Assembly: GCA_016802295.1 (NCBI GenBank) | Contig: JAESIW010000157.1 | Coordinates: 143,395 to 207,394, forward strand | Reading direction: 5' to 3' | DNA: 64,000 bases | Source: Brachionus rotundiformis | Lineage: Eukaryota; Rotifera; Eurotatoria; Ploima; Brachionidae | In this document: positions 23,901 through 34,440 of the stretch, in pieces | Position numbering within the stretch: position 1 is the stretch's first letter | Layout: every line of letters starts with the position of its first letter | The notes under the pieces: generated by a model | What the model was told of the DNA's origin: nothing | What the model saw: the letters and a program-made list of their open reading frames with translations, nothing else | Database searches by the model: none | Translations under genes and position numbers: made by a program

Positions 23901-25200
23901 GCTTATCTGAGTATTTAAATAATGCTTAATTTTCATTATATACTTTTTATTTCGAATTTTTAAATATTTCCAAATTTAAAGCTGTAGATTTTTTTTGCTT
24001 TCTTTCTAATGATGAAACTATGATGGAAGCTTTTTTAAAAAAAAAGAAATTTTAATGTCTACTCAAAAGATAGATTTGTTATTTCTTAAAATTTTATTTA
24101 ATCTGTTCATAATAAGTTTAATACTAATTTAACAGATAAATATTTTGTTATAATTTAACAATTCAATTTATGCTGTTTCTAAAGAGAGAAAAAATTTAGA
24201 AGATTGAAAATGAAATAATATGATTTTTTTAATTAATCAAAAAATTCTTAAGTTTATATGTTTTTTTTGTCATTTTAGATTTTTTTTGTGCAAAATTTTG
24301 TTTTATATATTTAGAAATTTTATCGAATTAAATATTAGAAAACTGTAGATTAAAATGTAAATGAAATAAGCTTTATAAAATTAAAGTCAATTTATTTTAC
24401 TGAAAAAAATTATCAAATCAAAATTTTTATTTAAATATTTAATAAAAATAATGTTTAAATAAAATGTTTATATTTTGGAGCATATAATATTTTTATTTTA
24501 TGCTGTCAATTTTCTATCAGTTTTTTCACAACTTAATTTTCCTTCAAAAGAAATTTTCATCTTTTCCCAAAGTCGATTCAGGCAATTAACAGATCCTCTT
24601 TATTCTTTTTTTAACCATATAAATAGAATCAGAAAATATAAAAGAGATAAAAGATATAAATTCTTATGAATTATTTTTTCAAAACTTTTTCAAATTTAAA
24701 CCAGGAGATCAAAAAGCTTGTAATTCAAAATTTAAAAAGAGCATATTTCTTAATAGCTTATATAAATATTTAATCTTTTTTTGATTAAAACAAATAAAGT
24801 TATATGTAGGATCTATTTTACATATTAGATTATCAAACTTGTTTATCTTGTTCATAAACTCTAGAGAAAAAATGTATTTTAAGAAATTAAATGATAAATT
24901 TCAAATAAAAAAATGCTGAAAATAATTCTTATCAGCATTAAACAACTTTTTTTCTAATTAAAACTTGTAAATAGCGTATCGAAAGGTTTTAAATACATCA
25001 ATATTGTTATACTTTTAATTTTGAATAAAGATTTTTTACCAACTTATGGCGTCATGAGAAATCTCATGAAAAATGATTAAACATTTTATTAATCCATAAA
25101 GAATATACTTTAGATCTTATAAATTAATCCAAAAAGATGTTTTTTTCAGACCATTGAAGTCGATAATCTAAACAAAAATAATTCAAAAAATAAAGAAAAG
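17923..25200. other. 7.3-kb AT-rich gene-poor stretch
   Basis: No protein or RNA gene can be supported in this extremely A/T-rich segment; frames such as 24475-24669 lack ATG context, domains and codon character. Only local features stand out, such as the palindrome at 19821-19850 and several A/T runs. The right end should include the promoter of the GPCR gene. Confidence 0.5.
19821..19850. repeat. Perfect short palindrome with two forkhead-like motifs
   Basis: Arms TTTTGTAAACAGA (19821-19833) and TCTGTTTACAAAA (19838-19850) are perfect inverted repeats around a 4-bp loop. Each arm contains TGTAAAC/GTTTACA, the core recognised by forkhead transcription factors. It could be regulatory, but no gene is near. 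Confidence 0.35.
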
Positions 25201-26600
25201 ATGTACAACAAGTCAGTTTTGAATCAAAATCGATCTTTTAATGACTTGGTTGATCAAAATCTTTTGAAAATTGAAGTGTTTACAATGAGCCTAGTCTTTA
25301 CTTTGGCAGTGATTGGTAATGCTGTTGTCATTTTGACGCTGACTTTTGGTAATTTTATTAAACCACGAAAGTCACGTTCAAAGCGTACTGCCAAAATTTC
25401 TCGCATGAACTTTTACATTTTACACTTATCTATAGCCGATATTTACGTAAGCTTTGGAAACATTTTGACCATGCTTATTTGGCGCAAGAACAATAATCTA
25501 TTCTTTGGTGGCGATTTAACCTGTCGCTTGGTCGTATATTTTCAGCTCGTTTCAGTTTATTATTCCACTTATGTCCTAATCGCCATGACTATAGATCGCT
25601 ATGAGGCGATTTGCCGCCCTTTTTTGGGCCTTAGCTGGTCAAGACAAAGAGGATTACTTTACATTGCCATTGCATTTATAATAAGTCATTTGCAAGGTTT
25701 GCCACAGGTGTATTTTTTTCGCCTTCAAGAGATACCAAATCTTGATGCTCCGGTTGTCACCTGCTATGCCGTGTTCAAACCTATTATCCTTCAAAATATC
25801 TATATAATTTACACGTGGATAATGCAATTTTTGATTCCAATTTGCATCATAATTGGCTGCTATGCGACTATTTCGATTAAAGTTTTTAACAGCATCAAAA
25901 GCAAGAGCGACTCAAAGCAATTCAGATCCACTTGCACCATAAAAAATTCTGGTGAAAATAGTTCTAGCTCTGGTAAACCAAATCTAGAGATCTTTGAAAC
26001 AACAAATACTCATTCAAGCAATCATACCTGTGATTTTTCAGTTAGAAGCAAATTTTCCTATAAGCCAAAATTCAGCATTAACTCAGAGGTGGCCAACCCG
26101 GAAACAAATCGTCTAATGCCAGAATTTAGACAGCATTGCCAGAAAAACTTTTCAAGATCAAAAATAAAAACAATTAAACTAACTTTAACAGTAATAATTA
26201 TGTATATAATATGTAGTACACCATATTTCATAGGAATGATTCTCAATGTAATGCTACCGGTTCATCTTTTTAATATAAAAATAATTAGTATGCATTATTT
26301 ATTTTCAATTATTAATAAAAAAAATTTATACATATTTTATTTAGAATACATGATTGTTCTGAGCTGTTTGTTGTTTCAATTGAATAGCTGTGTCAATCCT
26401 TGGTAAGTTAAAATAAAATGTGAAAAAAAGAAAAAAAATTTATAAATATATGTTTTTTAATAAAAGGATTTATCTTTCGTTTAACATCAAATTGAATTGT
26501 ATGAAAATGTAAGAAATATTTTTTTTGAATTTTATAATGATTAAATATTTTTATTTTAAGGTTTAGTTTTCTTTCTCGTGATGAAAAAAGAAAGCAATAG
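25201..26600 (+). CDS. Rhodopsin-family GPCR, vasopressin/oxytocin/NPS-receptor-like
   Basis: Model: join(25201..26287, 26345..26402, 26561..26600), 394 aa, a plasma-membrane peptide receptor. There are two N-glycosylation sequons before TM1 (NKS, NRS), TM1 with GNAVV, TM2 with LSIADIYVSF, a Cys before TM3 and a partner Cys in loop 2 (VVTCYAV), DRYEAIC after TM3, a long Ser-rich third intracellular loop, TM6 with YIICSTPYF, and TM7 with LNSCVNPW. The NSCVNPW and RMNFYILHLS strings point to the vasopressin/oxytocin/neuropeptide S/CCAP receptor group. A 57-bp in-frame stretch (26288-26344, GTATGC...TTTAG) is best read as an intron, because removing it restores a normal loop 3/TM7 length. The last exon supplies only FSFLSRDEKRKQ, giving a very short tail and NPWFS in place of NPxxY. 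The ligand is unknown. Confidence 0.82.
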
Positions 26601-27379
26601 AAATAAAGTAGAATTTACAATATTTACTAATTTTTTTTTTGAATAAATTTTTGTCAAAAAAATCAGATTAATGAATTTTATTAAATTATATACTTAATAT
26701 CTATTTTTGAGTAAAAAAATATGTTAGACTGTTTTATATAAATATAGAATATTTTAACTTGAGAATTCCATAGCATAAAATTTTTGAATGATGAAAAAGC
26801 TTTTTTCATTTGGTAATTAGTCTTATATTTTATTTATCTGAAAAATTAATTATTTCTATCTAGTTTTGATTTTATCTTCACTATATTTCATTTTGTGCTG
26901 TAATAAATTCAATCTATCAGCTATTCAAAATGCAATTGGTCTTTCTTGTCTAATAATTGATGGTGTTGAGTACTGTAATATTTTTAATTTTTTTTTATTC
27001 AAAGAATAAATGATAACAGTGAAATTATTCAAATTATCTAACATTTAAATATGATTAATCAATATTTGAAAATATAAATTTTTCTTAAGCTTATGTCATC
27101 TATTCTATACTTACAAAAAAATAAAGAGACAATCGCATAGGGACACTATTAGTGGATAAGATCAGAACTGGTACAGTTAGAAAGTGATTTTTTTCATTAA
27201 TTTTTCCAAGATTATTTGCCTTCAAGTTCTTTTATACGGTCAAAATTTAAAGTTAAATTTTTTAAAAAAGATAACTAATTTTTGCCTGAAACAATATTAG
27301 ATAATAAATCATTAAAGGTTTTAAAGGCATTTATTGTTGCCTGATAAGATTTCTGAATAAGATAAGAGTTCATCAGAAA
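26601..27379. other. AT-rich intergenic region
   Basis: No supported gene. Separates the GPCR 3' end from a decayed LINE. Confidence 0.5.
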
Positions 27380-28200
27380 TGCATCTTTTCTCCTTCATTA
27401 CTGTTCTTGATCCTCATTGCAAAGTCAATGAGGAAAACAACCAAAGGAATTGTTTGAGGAATTGGATATGTTTGCCTAGAGATGAACATGCGAAAAACAG
27501 AATTCATTTGAACAAACTAGGAACTCAATTTTCCAATTTCAATTTCTGTTCGAGACGAAAATTTTAAACGCATTGTCAGCTTTATTTATCTGGGAAGCGT
27601 GATTACAAAAAATGGCTCCTAAGAAGACATTTTAAACAGACTAATGAAGATTAGAAAAGCATTCTTCAAATCAAGGAATATGTGGAAAGCTTCATCTCTT
27701 CGACTCAGAACTAAATTACATCTTTAAAGTATTCTTGTCAAATATGTATTGTTATATGGATATAAATGTTTGAGGAAGACTGATTGCGATCCTCAAAAAA
27801 TCGAAGTATTCCATAACAGTTACAAACAAAGTTAAATATTTTGAGAATTTTCTATCCCAAAGTGAGGAGCTGTACATTTACTGATCAAAAATCGAGCCAA
27901 TCTGAAACATTATACGCAGAAGACAACTGAAGTGATTTGGTCATGTGTTTAGAATCCCAACATACAGGACTCTCAGAACTGCATTATTTAGAAGACCTCA
28001 AGATAACAGAAATGCAGCAAAACCGAAGACAACCTGGAAGAGAACAGTTGAAAGAGATCTTAAAGAGATAAAATTCACATGTGGACATCAGGATAAGCAG
28101 AATATGCCACTAGAGATAGGTTAAATGGAGAGGATGTGTGGACGCCTTGTGTTTCACTGGGAATAGCAGACAGAAGAAGAATAAGGTTTCTAATACTTGC
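27380..28200 (+). mobile_element. Decayed LINE 3' region (RTE/CR1-type C-terminus)
   Basis: Plus-strand translation in shifting frames gives FIYLGSVITKNGS, RLMKIRKAFFKSRNMWK, SLRLRTKLHL, YVLLYGYKCL, IRRRQLKWFGHVFRI, KPKTTWKRTVERDLKE and VDALCF-like strings. This is the typical order at the C-terminal side of LINE reverse transcriptases (YLGS thumb block, LLYG, then RRxxWxGHVxR and TWxRTVExxLK). Several stops and frameshifts show it is dead. The 5' limit is uncertain; nothing upstream of about 27480 is convincing. Confidence 0.75.
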
Positions 28201-28340
28201 CATAAGCAAAAGATCAGAAAAATAAGAAAGAAAATTTCAAAATTTTAATAAAATAATAGCTATGATTTTGATAAAAAATTTTTTTAAAAAATTAACAAAA
28301 TAATTAAAAAAAAAATAGTGATAATAAATATTCACCTAAA

Positions 28341-29688
28341 TTGATTAAATTAAAAATAGTGAAAAATCACATTAGCTTCTTGATAATTTTAATCTTACTA
28401 GACACTAATATAAGTATATTTTTAGCTGAATATGAGTGCCTAACAGGTTATGAATTTTTAAAAGATCAAACAAAAAAGAAGATTCTATCAAATAACGGTG
28501 AATTAATACAAAAATTTACATGCAAGCGTAATTTTTTAATTAAAAAATTAAGATTAAATTCTAATATTACTAAAGCTCAAGGCTGTAAAGATAATGCATC
28601 TCCATCAGCAATATCGATTGGGACCACTTTTAATATAGAATTTGTAAACAAATACTGTGATCCTGCATATTTATCAGGCTATTGTAAACCAGAAAGTTCT
28701 TTTGTTGATTTTAAATGTAAAGATGGATTTTCAATAGATCAGCGATTTGGTGCACTTAGAAATTTGTCCATATTTTGTTTTTAATATTTTATTTTAAAGG
28801 TTTTTTGCGTGTAAAGTGTTTAACAAGTTATCTTTGGGATACAATACCAGTTTGTAAGAAAGGTATACCTAAATAGACTTTGTAATGACTTTTAAGTTAA
28901 ATTTTATCTTAGAAAATAAATTAAATTTAAAAAGTTCATTAAGCAATTTAATACAAACAACTCCAGTTTTTAGTTCATTAGTGTCAATCAACGATCAAAT
29001 TAAAAATTGTTGTGCTCAAAATTTTCCTGTGCCAAAATACCACAACCCGTTAAAAATTGTCTACAACTTAAAAAATGGTGAAAATTCTTCTTTTCTATCA
29101 GACTCTTTTATTTCTTATGAATGTCTTCCGGGATATTTTGTACATAATAATATCCGAATACAGAATACAAAATGCAGTTCAAATGGGTCATGGACTCCAA
29201 TCAATGATTGTGAAAAGCATAAATGTCTTAGCAAGCTTCCTAAAAGACCACTCAATGGCCGTCGGTCGGTCAAAATAATTTTTAGCTTAAAAGGACTGAA
29301 AAATCAATCAGTTGTGAATTTTATTTGTAATGATTATTTTGAACGAGTCGGACCATCAAATGCAAAATGCCATAACTATGAATGGGAAAATGAATTACCA
29401 ACTTGTAAGTTAAAAAAAAATATCTGCCTAATTAAACCACCAATTTTGCTTGGTAATTCGGTGCTTAGATCATTGAAAAAAATTCGAATGAAGTTCGAGC
29501 ATGATTACATTTATTCGACTAATTTAACTCATTTTATCGAAGCCATGTATACTTGCTTGCCAGGTTATCATTTCAGAGACCTGAAAGATATCGAATATGA
29601 AAACTTTGGCAAAACAGTTCCTAACAAAATAATAAAATGTATTGGATCGAACAAGTGGGAGCCGATTCCTTTGTGTACAAAAAATTAG
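28341..29688 (+). CDS. Secreted multi-sushi (CCP) domain protein, 5' end uncertain
   Basis: Model: join(28341..28749, 28800..28862, 28913..29688), 415 codons from the first readable codon, with two 50-bp phase-1 introns. A hydrophobic stretch (FLIILILLDTNISIFLA) near the N-terminus looks like a signal peptide. About five cysteine-rich modules follow with the sushi pattern, for example FKCKDGFSIDQRFG...CLTSYLWDTIPVC, YECLPGYF...CSSNGSWTPINDC, FICNDYFERVG...CHNYEWENELPTC and YTCLPGYHF...CIGSNKWEPIPLC. Sushi modules mediate protein or glycan binding outside the cell. No in-frame ATG precedes the signal-like segment (the first codon is TTG), so a short 5' exon or UTR exon is probably missing. Several NxS/T sequons fit secretion. 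No transmembrane segment or catalytic domain was seen. Confidence 0.75.
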
Positions 29689-30508
29689 GTTTTAAAAATT
29701 GAATATAATTAAGTAATAATTGTTTATATCTACACAATTAAATTTCTACAAAAAATACTGTTATAATTATTAATTTTAAACCAATTAATAATAAAATGTG
29801 TTTAAAACATTTAATTTCTTTTTTCTATTTAATTTTTTACCAACTAATCAATTTATTTTCTAATAAAAAATGATATTAATAAATGGTATCAAATTAAACA
29901 AAGTTTTAATGATTATTAATAATTGTTATATTATTTCATTCAATTAGCAGAATAATCTATTAATTCATTTTTTTTACTAATCAAAGATTGCTTGAAATTA
30001 TCTAATAGTTCCTTTTCTTGGTCATAAAATTTTTTAACATTTTCAACAAAATTTTTATATTCTTTCATTTCAATATTCAAATTTGAAAACGAATAAAAAA
30101 TTTGATTCTAATTAGCGCTTCATTCAATTGATATAAAGATGCGCCATTTATCATTTATTACTGTTGTCATGTCTTTTTTAAATATTATTTTATAAAATAA
30201 TATGAAGCACGACCAATTCTCGTATACATATCTTTTAATATGGTGAAGGAAGTGTGATTTTTTGTTCAGTACAACCATATTAAATTTTTGAAAGTAATTT
30301 TTATATATAAAGTATATAAATAAGTTGGCATGTAATTATTAGTTATGTTATTAATATTGAAATAAAAAACAAAATTACTGAACTAAGGAACAAATGTATT
30401 TTTTATTTCTAATATAATAAAAAAGGTACATAAATAAAAAAATTTATACAACTTATATCAAATTAGAGCAAAAATGATTAAATATCGACAAAAATAATAT
30501 TCACTTTT
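29689..30508. other. Intergenic region with a LINE-family fragment
   Basis: AT-rich. About 30113-30190 matches, with gaps, the segment at 61229-61312, beginning TAGCGCTTCATTCAATTGAT and including TGTTGTCATGTCTTTTTTAAA. At 61 kb this is part of a minus-strand LINE, so this piece is a small fragment of the same family. Nothing else recognised. Confidence 0.5.
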
Positions 30509-30925
30509 TTACTTTCTTTTTTGTTTGTTTGATCCGACTGGTCTACCGCGTTTTTTTTTAACAGCGGTCTCTTCAAGACGAATTTTTTTTGATATTGGCT
30601 CTTGTACAGGCGGATCATCGGAGTCTGATGCTTCATATTCGCTGATATACAAAATGAACCTCGTCTGTCATTTCAATAAGAATTATCCATTTTGTACATT
30701 GATACCAAATGACATCGCCAGGCAAATTCTCTGTGGCTCGTTTACAAGTCCAATCGTTTTCGGCAAAAGTTATTGCTAGATTTCCTTAAGTTGATTCTAA
30801 GTTACGAAAACTACAGAAAGGGAGGTAAACTTTTCCTTTTCCTCTAGTTTTTTTCGCTTGTTCTGGTTTAATGAACTCATCTTGGCTTAAGTTGTTTGGA
30901 ATTTCGATAAAATACATTATGGATA
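30509..30925 (-). pseudogene. Zinc-finger/AT-hook ORF remnant, probably transposon-derived
   Basis: The minus strand reads from about 30916 MYFIEIPNNLSQDEFIK, then a KKTRGKGKVYLPFCSF segment, an in-frame stop, NDWTCKRATENLPGD and WYQCTKW, then after a frameshift SEYEASDSDDPPVQEP and a C-terminal KKKRGRPVGSNKQKRK followed by TAA. The spacing of W, C and YxC resembles the WRKY/FLYWCH-like DNA-binding region of Mutator-type transposon proteins, and KRGRPVG is an AT-hook. The internal stop and frameshift argue for a dead copy. Identity is tentative. Confidence 0.4.
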
Positions 30926-31757
30926 TAGTGAATATTGTCTAGCTCAATAATTTCCTTTATGTATGTTTTTTTAGATAAATATTTGTTTCTTTTGGATCAA
31001 TTTAGCTGTCAAAGAAATAAAACAGTTACTAAGTTAATCATATTTGACTTTTTAAATTTAATTGTACTAACAAAAAATATTTGACCCTAACATTAGTATT
31101 TTTGTTCTAAAAAATTATTTTTGTTTTTTAAAAATATTATACGCGAAATAAGTTACATATGTTTTTAATTTACATTCATTTAGTAGATTATAAAAAAAGA
31201 TATAAGAGTGTAAACTTATATCTTATAGTATTCAAAATATTAATAAAATTTTAAAATTAAAATCATATGTATTTTAGTATTATCTTTAAACTCAATTTTT
31301 GTCTAAAATATTACTCAATTATTCTTGATTAAACTTCCAAAAAACTTTACAACGTTGTTCTACACATATCTCACTGTCAAATTGTAAAATATAAACTTAA
31401 TTTTTTATGTTTTCCAAATTTTTCTTGGTAAATCTTTTTTTAAAAATAAATTCTATTAAAATTCAAGAGCAACTTAAGGAAAATCAATTAAAAGAAACGA
31501 GCATCGCATAAATAATTTAAAAATTCAATTAAAAAATTAAAATGAATTATATAATTCAATAACTCATAGTTAAATTATTAGGCCAAACTTTACTCTTGGA
31601 TGATTAATCTCTTTCTTTAAATAATAAAATCGGTCATCTGTTTCTAAAAATACCAAAATGTGATTTTTGGGAGATAATCTCTAACAAAATGTTTAGATTT
31701 TGAATTTAATATAAATATTTGTTCAATAGTTTTATTAAAAAAGAAAAATTTATAAAC
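30926..31757. other. AT-rich intergenic region
   Basis: No supported gene or repeat. Confidence 0.5.
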
Positions 31758-32411
31758 TTAATTTCTTCTTTCAAACTCCTTTCTTAGCCAATCTGAATCT
31801 TCATAGAATCTGGAATCGCTCAGCCTATACGCAGTTCTTTTGTAGATGTAATAATAAAATATTGCACAACATCGCTGTAAAACATAAAGAACAACTTGAC
31901 CAGGGTTCCAAACAAAATCAAAAGGATTATTCCATCGATTTATCTTTTTTTAAAAAAATTATTATTTCTTTCCCATGCAAATAAAAACAAATTACTAATG
32001 TCCATATTTGAAAAGCAAGCATTAAACATACATAGAACACTGTGAGAATCCAGACACTTTTAAACTTCCACATCATGTAACGAGTTAAGCCAGCCTGGGC
32101 CATGTATGTGTTTGTAAGCATAATGGATACTAGTAATGCCGAAAATAAAACACATAAAACTTGGGCACTTAAAAATAGGTTTAAAAATGAGTTTTAACCC
32201 ATAGGATAAAAAAAATCAAAAATTACATGTATATTACTAGAAGGGCTATAGGAATATGAATAAGAAATTCACTAAATGAATTAATTACAAAATCAATCAA
32301 TAGAAAAAAAAGAAGGGCGTATAAGAGTGGAGAATATTTTGGTACAATTGCTGCCATCCGAGTGGTCTTGATGGGTACATTTTGAGACGGGCTTTCTTTA
32401 CCATTGTCCAT
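31758..32411 (-). CDS. TMEM138: TMEM138-like ciliary transmembrane protein
   Basis: Model: complement(join(31758..31943, 31996..32167, 32227..32411)), 180 aa, introns 52 and 59 bp. In animals TMEM138 is a small four-pass membrane protein of the primary cilium/vesicles, linked to Joubert syndrome in humans. Family-like strings occur in order: DFVINSFSEFLIHIP (TM1 end), YMAQAGLTRYMMWKFK, ILTVFYVCLMLAFQIW, NPGQVVLYVLQRCCAIFYYY, YKRTAYRLSDSRFYEDS and DWLRKEF at the C-terminus. The ATG at 32411 was chosen because the longer frame begins with a TTG; the ~20 extra N-terminal residues relative to vertebrates are hydrophilic. A perfect RFX X-box lies 61 bp upstream. The gene is divergent from that at 32972. 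Confidence 0.9.
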
Positions 32412-32471
32412 TTTTAATTTATTAATATTCAAAAAATTCTCATATTTTGAAATTGATGAATTCAAAATTTA

Positions 32472-32485
32472 GTTGTCATAGCAAC
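32472..32485. promoter_or_regulatory. X-box (RFX binding motif)
   Basis: GTTGTCATAGCAAC fits the RFX X-box RYYNYY-N(1-3)-RRNRAC at every position (GTTGTC, AT, AGCAAC). RFX factors drive ciliary genes in animals through such sites close to the start codon. This one is 61 bp upstream of the TMEM138 ATG and 486 bp upstream of the divergent gene. Binding is not proven. Confidence 0.7.
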
Positions 32486-32971
32486 CAATTAAATAAAAAC
32501 TTTTTTGACAGAATAAATTTCACGAAAACACTTCCTTGGGTTTAGTTGTTCTACTTTAGAATTAATTTACAGAAAAACATTTGAATTTATTTCTATAGCT
32601 TTTTTATTTAAATTAAAAAAATAAACAAAATTTTAAGGAAAGAATTAAAAATTTTGAAGCTTAATTCATATAATTTGATTGGTTTTATTTTTATAGAATG
32701 CGTTTTAATTTTTTTTTTTGACTTTTTTTTATACAACTAAAAATCTCAATTTTATAAACATGTCTAAAATATTTTAATTGGCAAATCATTATAATCTTTT
32801 GCAATTTTTTGTTTTGATTCTTAAAATTTTGGAACATATTATTTTGAAAGTTCTTTATTTTAGTTAACGAATAAAATTCAATTAAATTAAAGCTTAAACA
32901 CCTGTATAAATTAAACATATATTTCATTTTATTAAAAAGGTATAAACAAAATTTAGTATTAGTTTTATAGA

Positions 32972-33738
32972 ATGAGCTACCGTGTAGTATCAAATGAAAA
33001 GCTGAACGATGAGTCGTTTTACATAAAAAAACCGAATGATTTTAGATATTTGCTCAAGAATTATGATCCAAGTTTAATAAAGAATCGTTTGCCCAATGTT
33101 GTATTCACAGGTTTGACAATTAATTGGTTTTTATATGCCTTAATAAAGCGTTTGATTATTAGGCCCAAATACATTATATAATCAAAGAATATCAATGTTC
33201 GACTACCCTCATGAAATTGGCATTGGAAAGGCGTCAACGCTTAGATCACTAGATTTAAGATATTTGACAAGGTAGTTTTTTATTTTCATGATAAACTTTT
33301 AATTAGAAATGTAGAGCAATATTTATATAATAGCTAAAATTTTATCAATTTCGAAAAAATACTTTCAATATATAAATTTTAACCTAACTTGTTACATATA
33401 GTAATTCTTTAAATCCTTAACATATCCCATAATATTATAGGAGTACTTCATCATAAAAACAATGCTTAAAAATATAAAATTTGTTTAAGTTGTTGTTTAT
33501 AGATGTTTTGCTTGTAGGTATAAATGTGAAATAATCAAACTAGTTAAAAAATGGAACATTACATGTGTTTAAAATTTTAAAATTTAATATTAAATTTTTA
33601 AGAGGACAAAGTGGAACTTTGATTAAGCAAAGAAAAGATATTCCTGGAGAGATTGGCTGGTCGGCTAATTTTTTCAAGAATTTTTACAGCGGATCTCAAT
33701 CATTTACAAGACCAAATTCAAATTATATTCCAAGATAA
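32972..33738 (+). CDS. Putative microtubule inner protein, SPMIP2/C4orf45-like
   Basis: Model: join(32972..33110, 33163..33271, 33603..33738), 127 aa. Introns are 52 bp (phase 1) and 331 bp (phase 2). It starts MSYRVVSNEK and includes NVVFTGPNTLYNQR, MFDYPHEIGIGKAST, DLRYLTR, IPGEIGWSANF and a C-terminal RPNSNYIPR. There are no signal peptide or membrane segments; it is basic, Tyr/Pro/Gly-rich and of low complexity, as filamentous axonemal proteins often are. From memory, the order FTGP ... DLRYL ... GEIGW resembles C4orf45/SPMIP2, a sperm microtubule inner protein; this is tentative. The divergent arrangement with TMEM138 and the X-box favours a ciliary role. The naive reading frame stops inside intron 1; the acceptor at 33161-33162 restores the frame. 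Confidence 0.65.
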
Positions 33739-33811
33739 TACAAAAAATGAAAAAATACCGACAATATTTATTTTTAATCAAATGTCTCAATAATTTTATT
33801 TATTTATTTTT

Positions 33812-34440
33812 TCAATTTAACTTTTCCCTTTTTTGACTGAATTTTTTATAAAAGCTATAATGTCTATAATTGAATATAAATAATAATGCGTTAATTAAGT
33901 ATAAACTAGAACAAACAATACAAAAATCATTCAGGATATAATATAAAACATATCCTAAATACAATGAACCGAAATTGGCCATTAAACTTAAAATAAGTTT
34001 AAACTTTAGAGCATTCAAGTTGTTCCTAAAAAGAACTAAAAAAAAAGAATTAATCAATAAAATTATCATTTGTTTTACTTACGCAAAACTATTTGAATAA
34101 TATAGAATATCAGACCATATATACTATTAGGTTGATTAAAAATGCTTTTCTCAGGAAGCAATCCAAAGCCTTTGCCATATCTAAACAGATTTAATTTATT
34201 TGTTAAACTTTAAACAACTTACATTGAATTAAAAACTTTGGAACAGCTCATGTATCCATCAATATCACAAAACGCAACATAATTTTTGTCTTTTGATATG
34301 AAAATTTCCACTTTTAAAGCATATAAACATACTATAATGCCAATAATGCAAAGAATTGAAAGAATTGTCTCAAGTCTTTTTGAGTTCTTTAAAAACTTCT
34401 TAAATTCTTTTCGATCTGCTGCTGAACTGTTCTCAACCAT
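33812..34440 (-). CDS. VKORC1: Vitamin K epoxide reductase (VKORC1-like)
   Basis: Model: complement(join(33812..34035, 34083..34180, 34223..34440)), 179 aa, introns 47 and 42 bp. VKOR is a multi-pass ER enzyme that reduces vitamin K epoxide/quinone with electrons from its CxxC pair. Features: TM1 (SILCIIGIIVCLYAL), the luminal loop with paired cysteines FCDIDGYMSCSKVF, YGKGFGLLPEKSIFNQPNS, then the TM block ending DFCIVC, which is the CxxC redox centre. The C-terminal tail is basic. Length and motif order match animal VKORC1/VKORC1L1. Splice phases (2, then 1) keep every family motif in frame. It is tail-to-tail with the 32972 gene, only 73 bp between stop codons, so their 3' UTRs probably overlap. 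The paralog type (C1 or C1L1) is not resolved. Confidence 0.9.
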
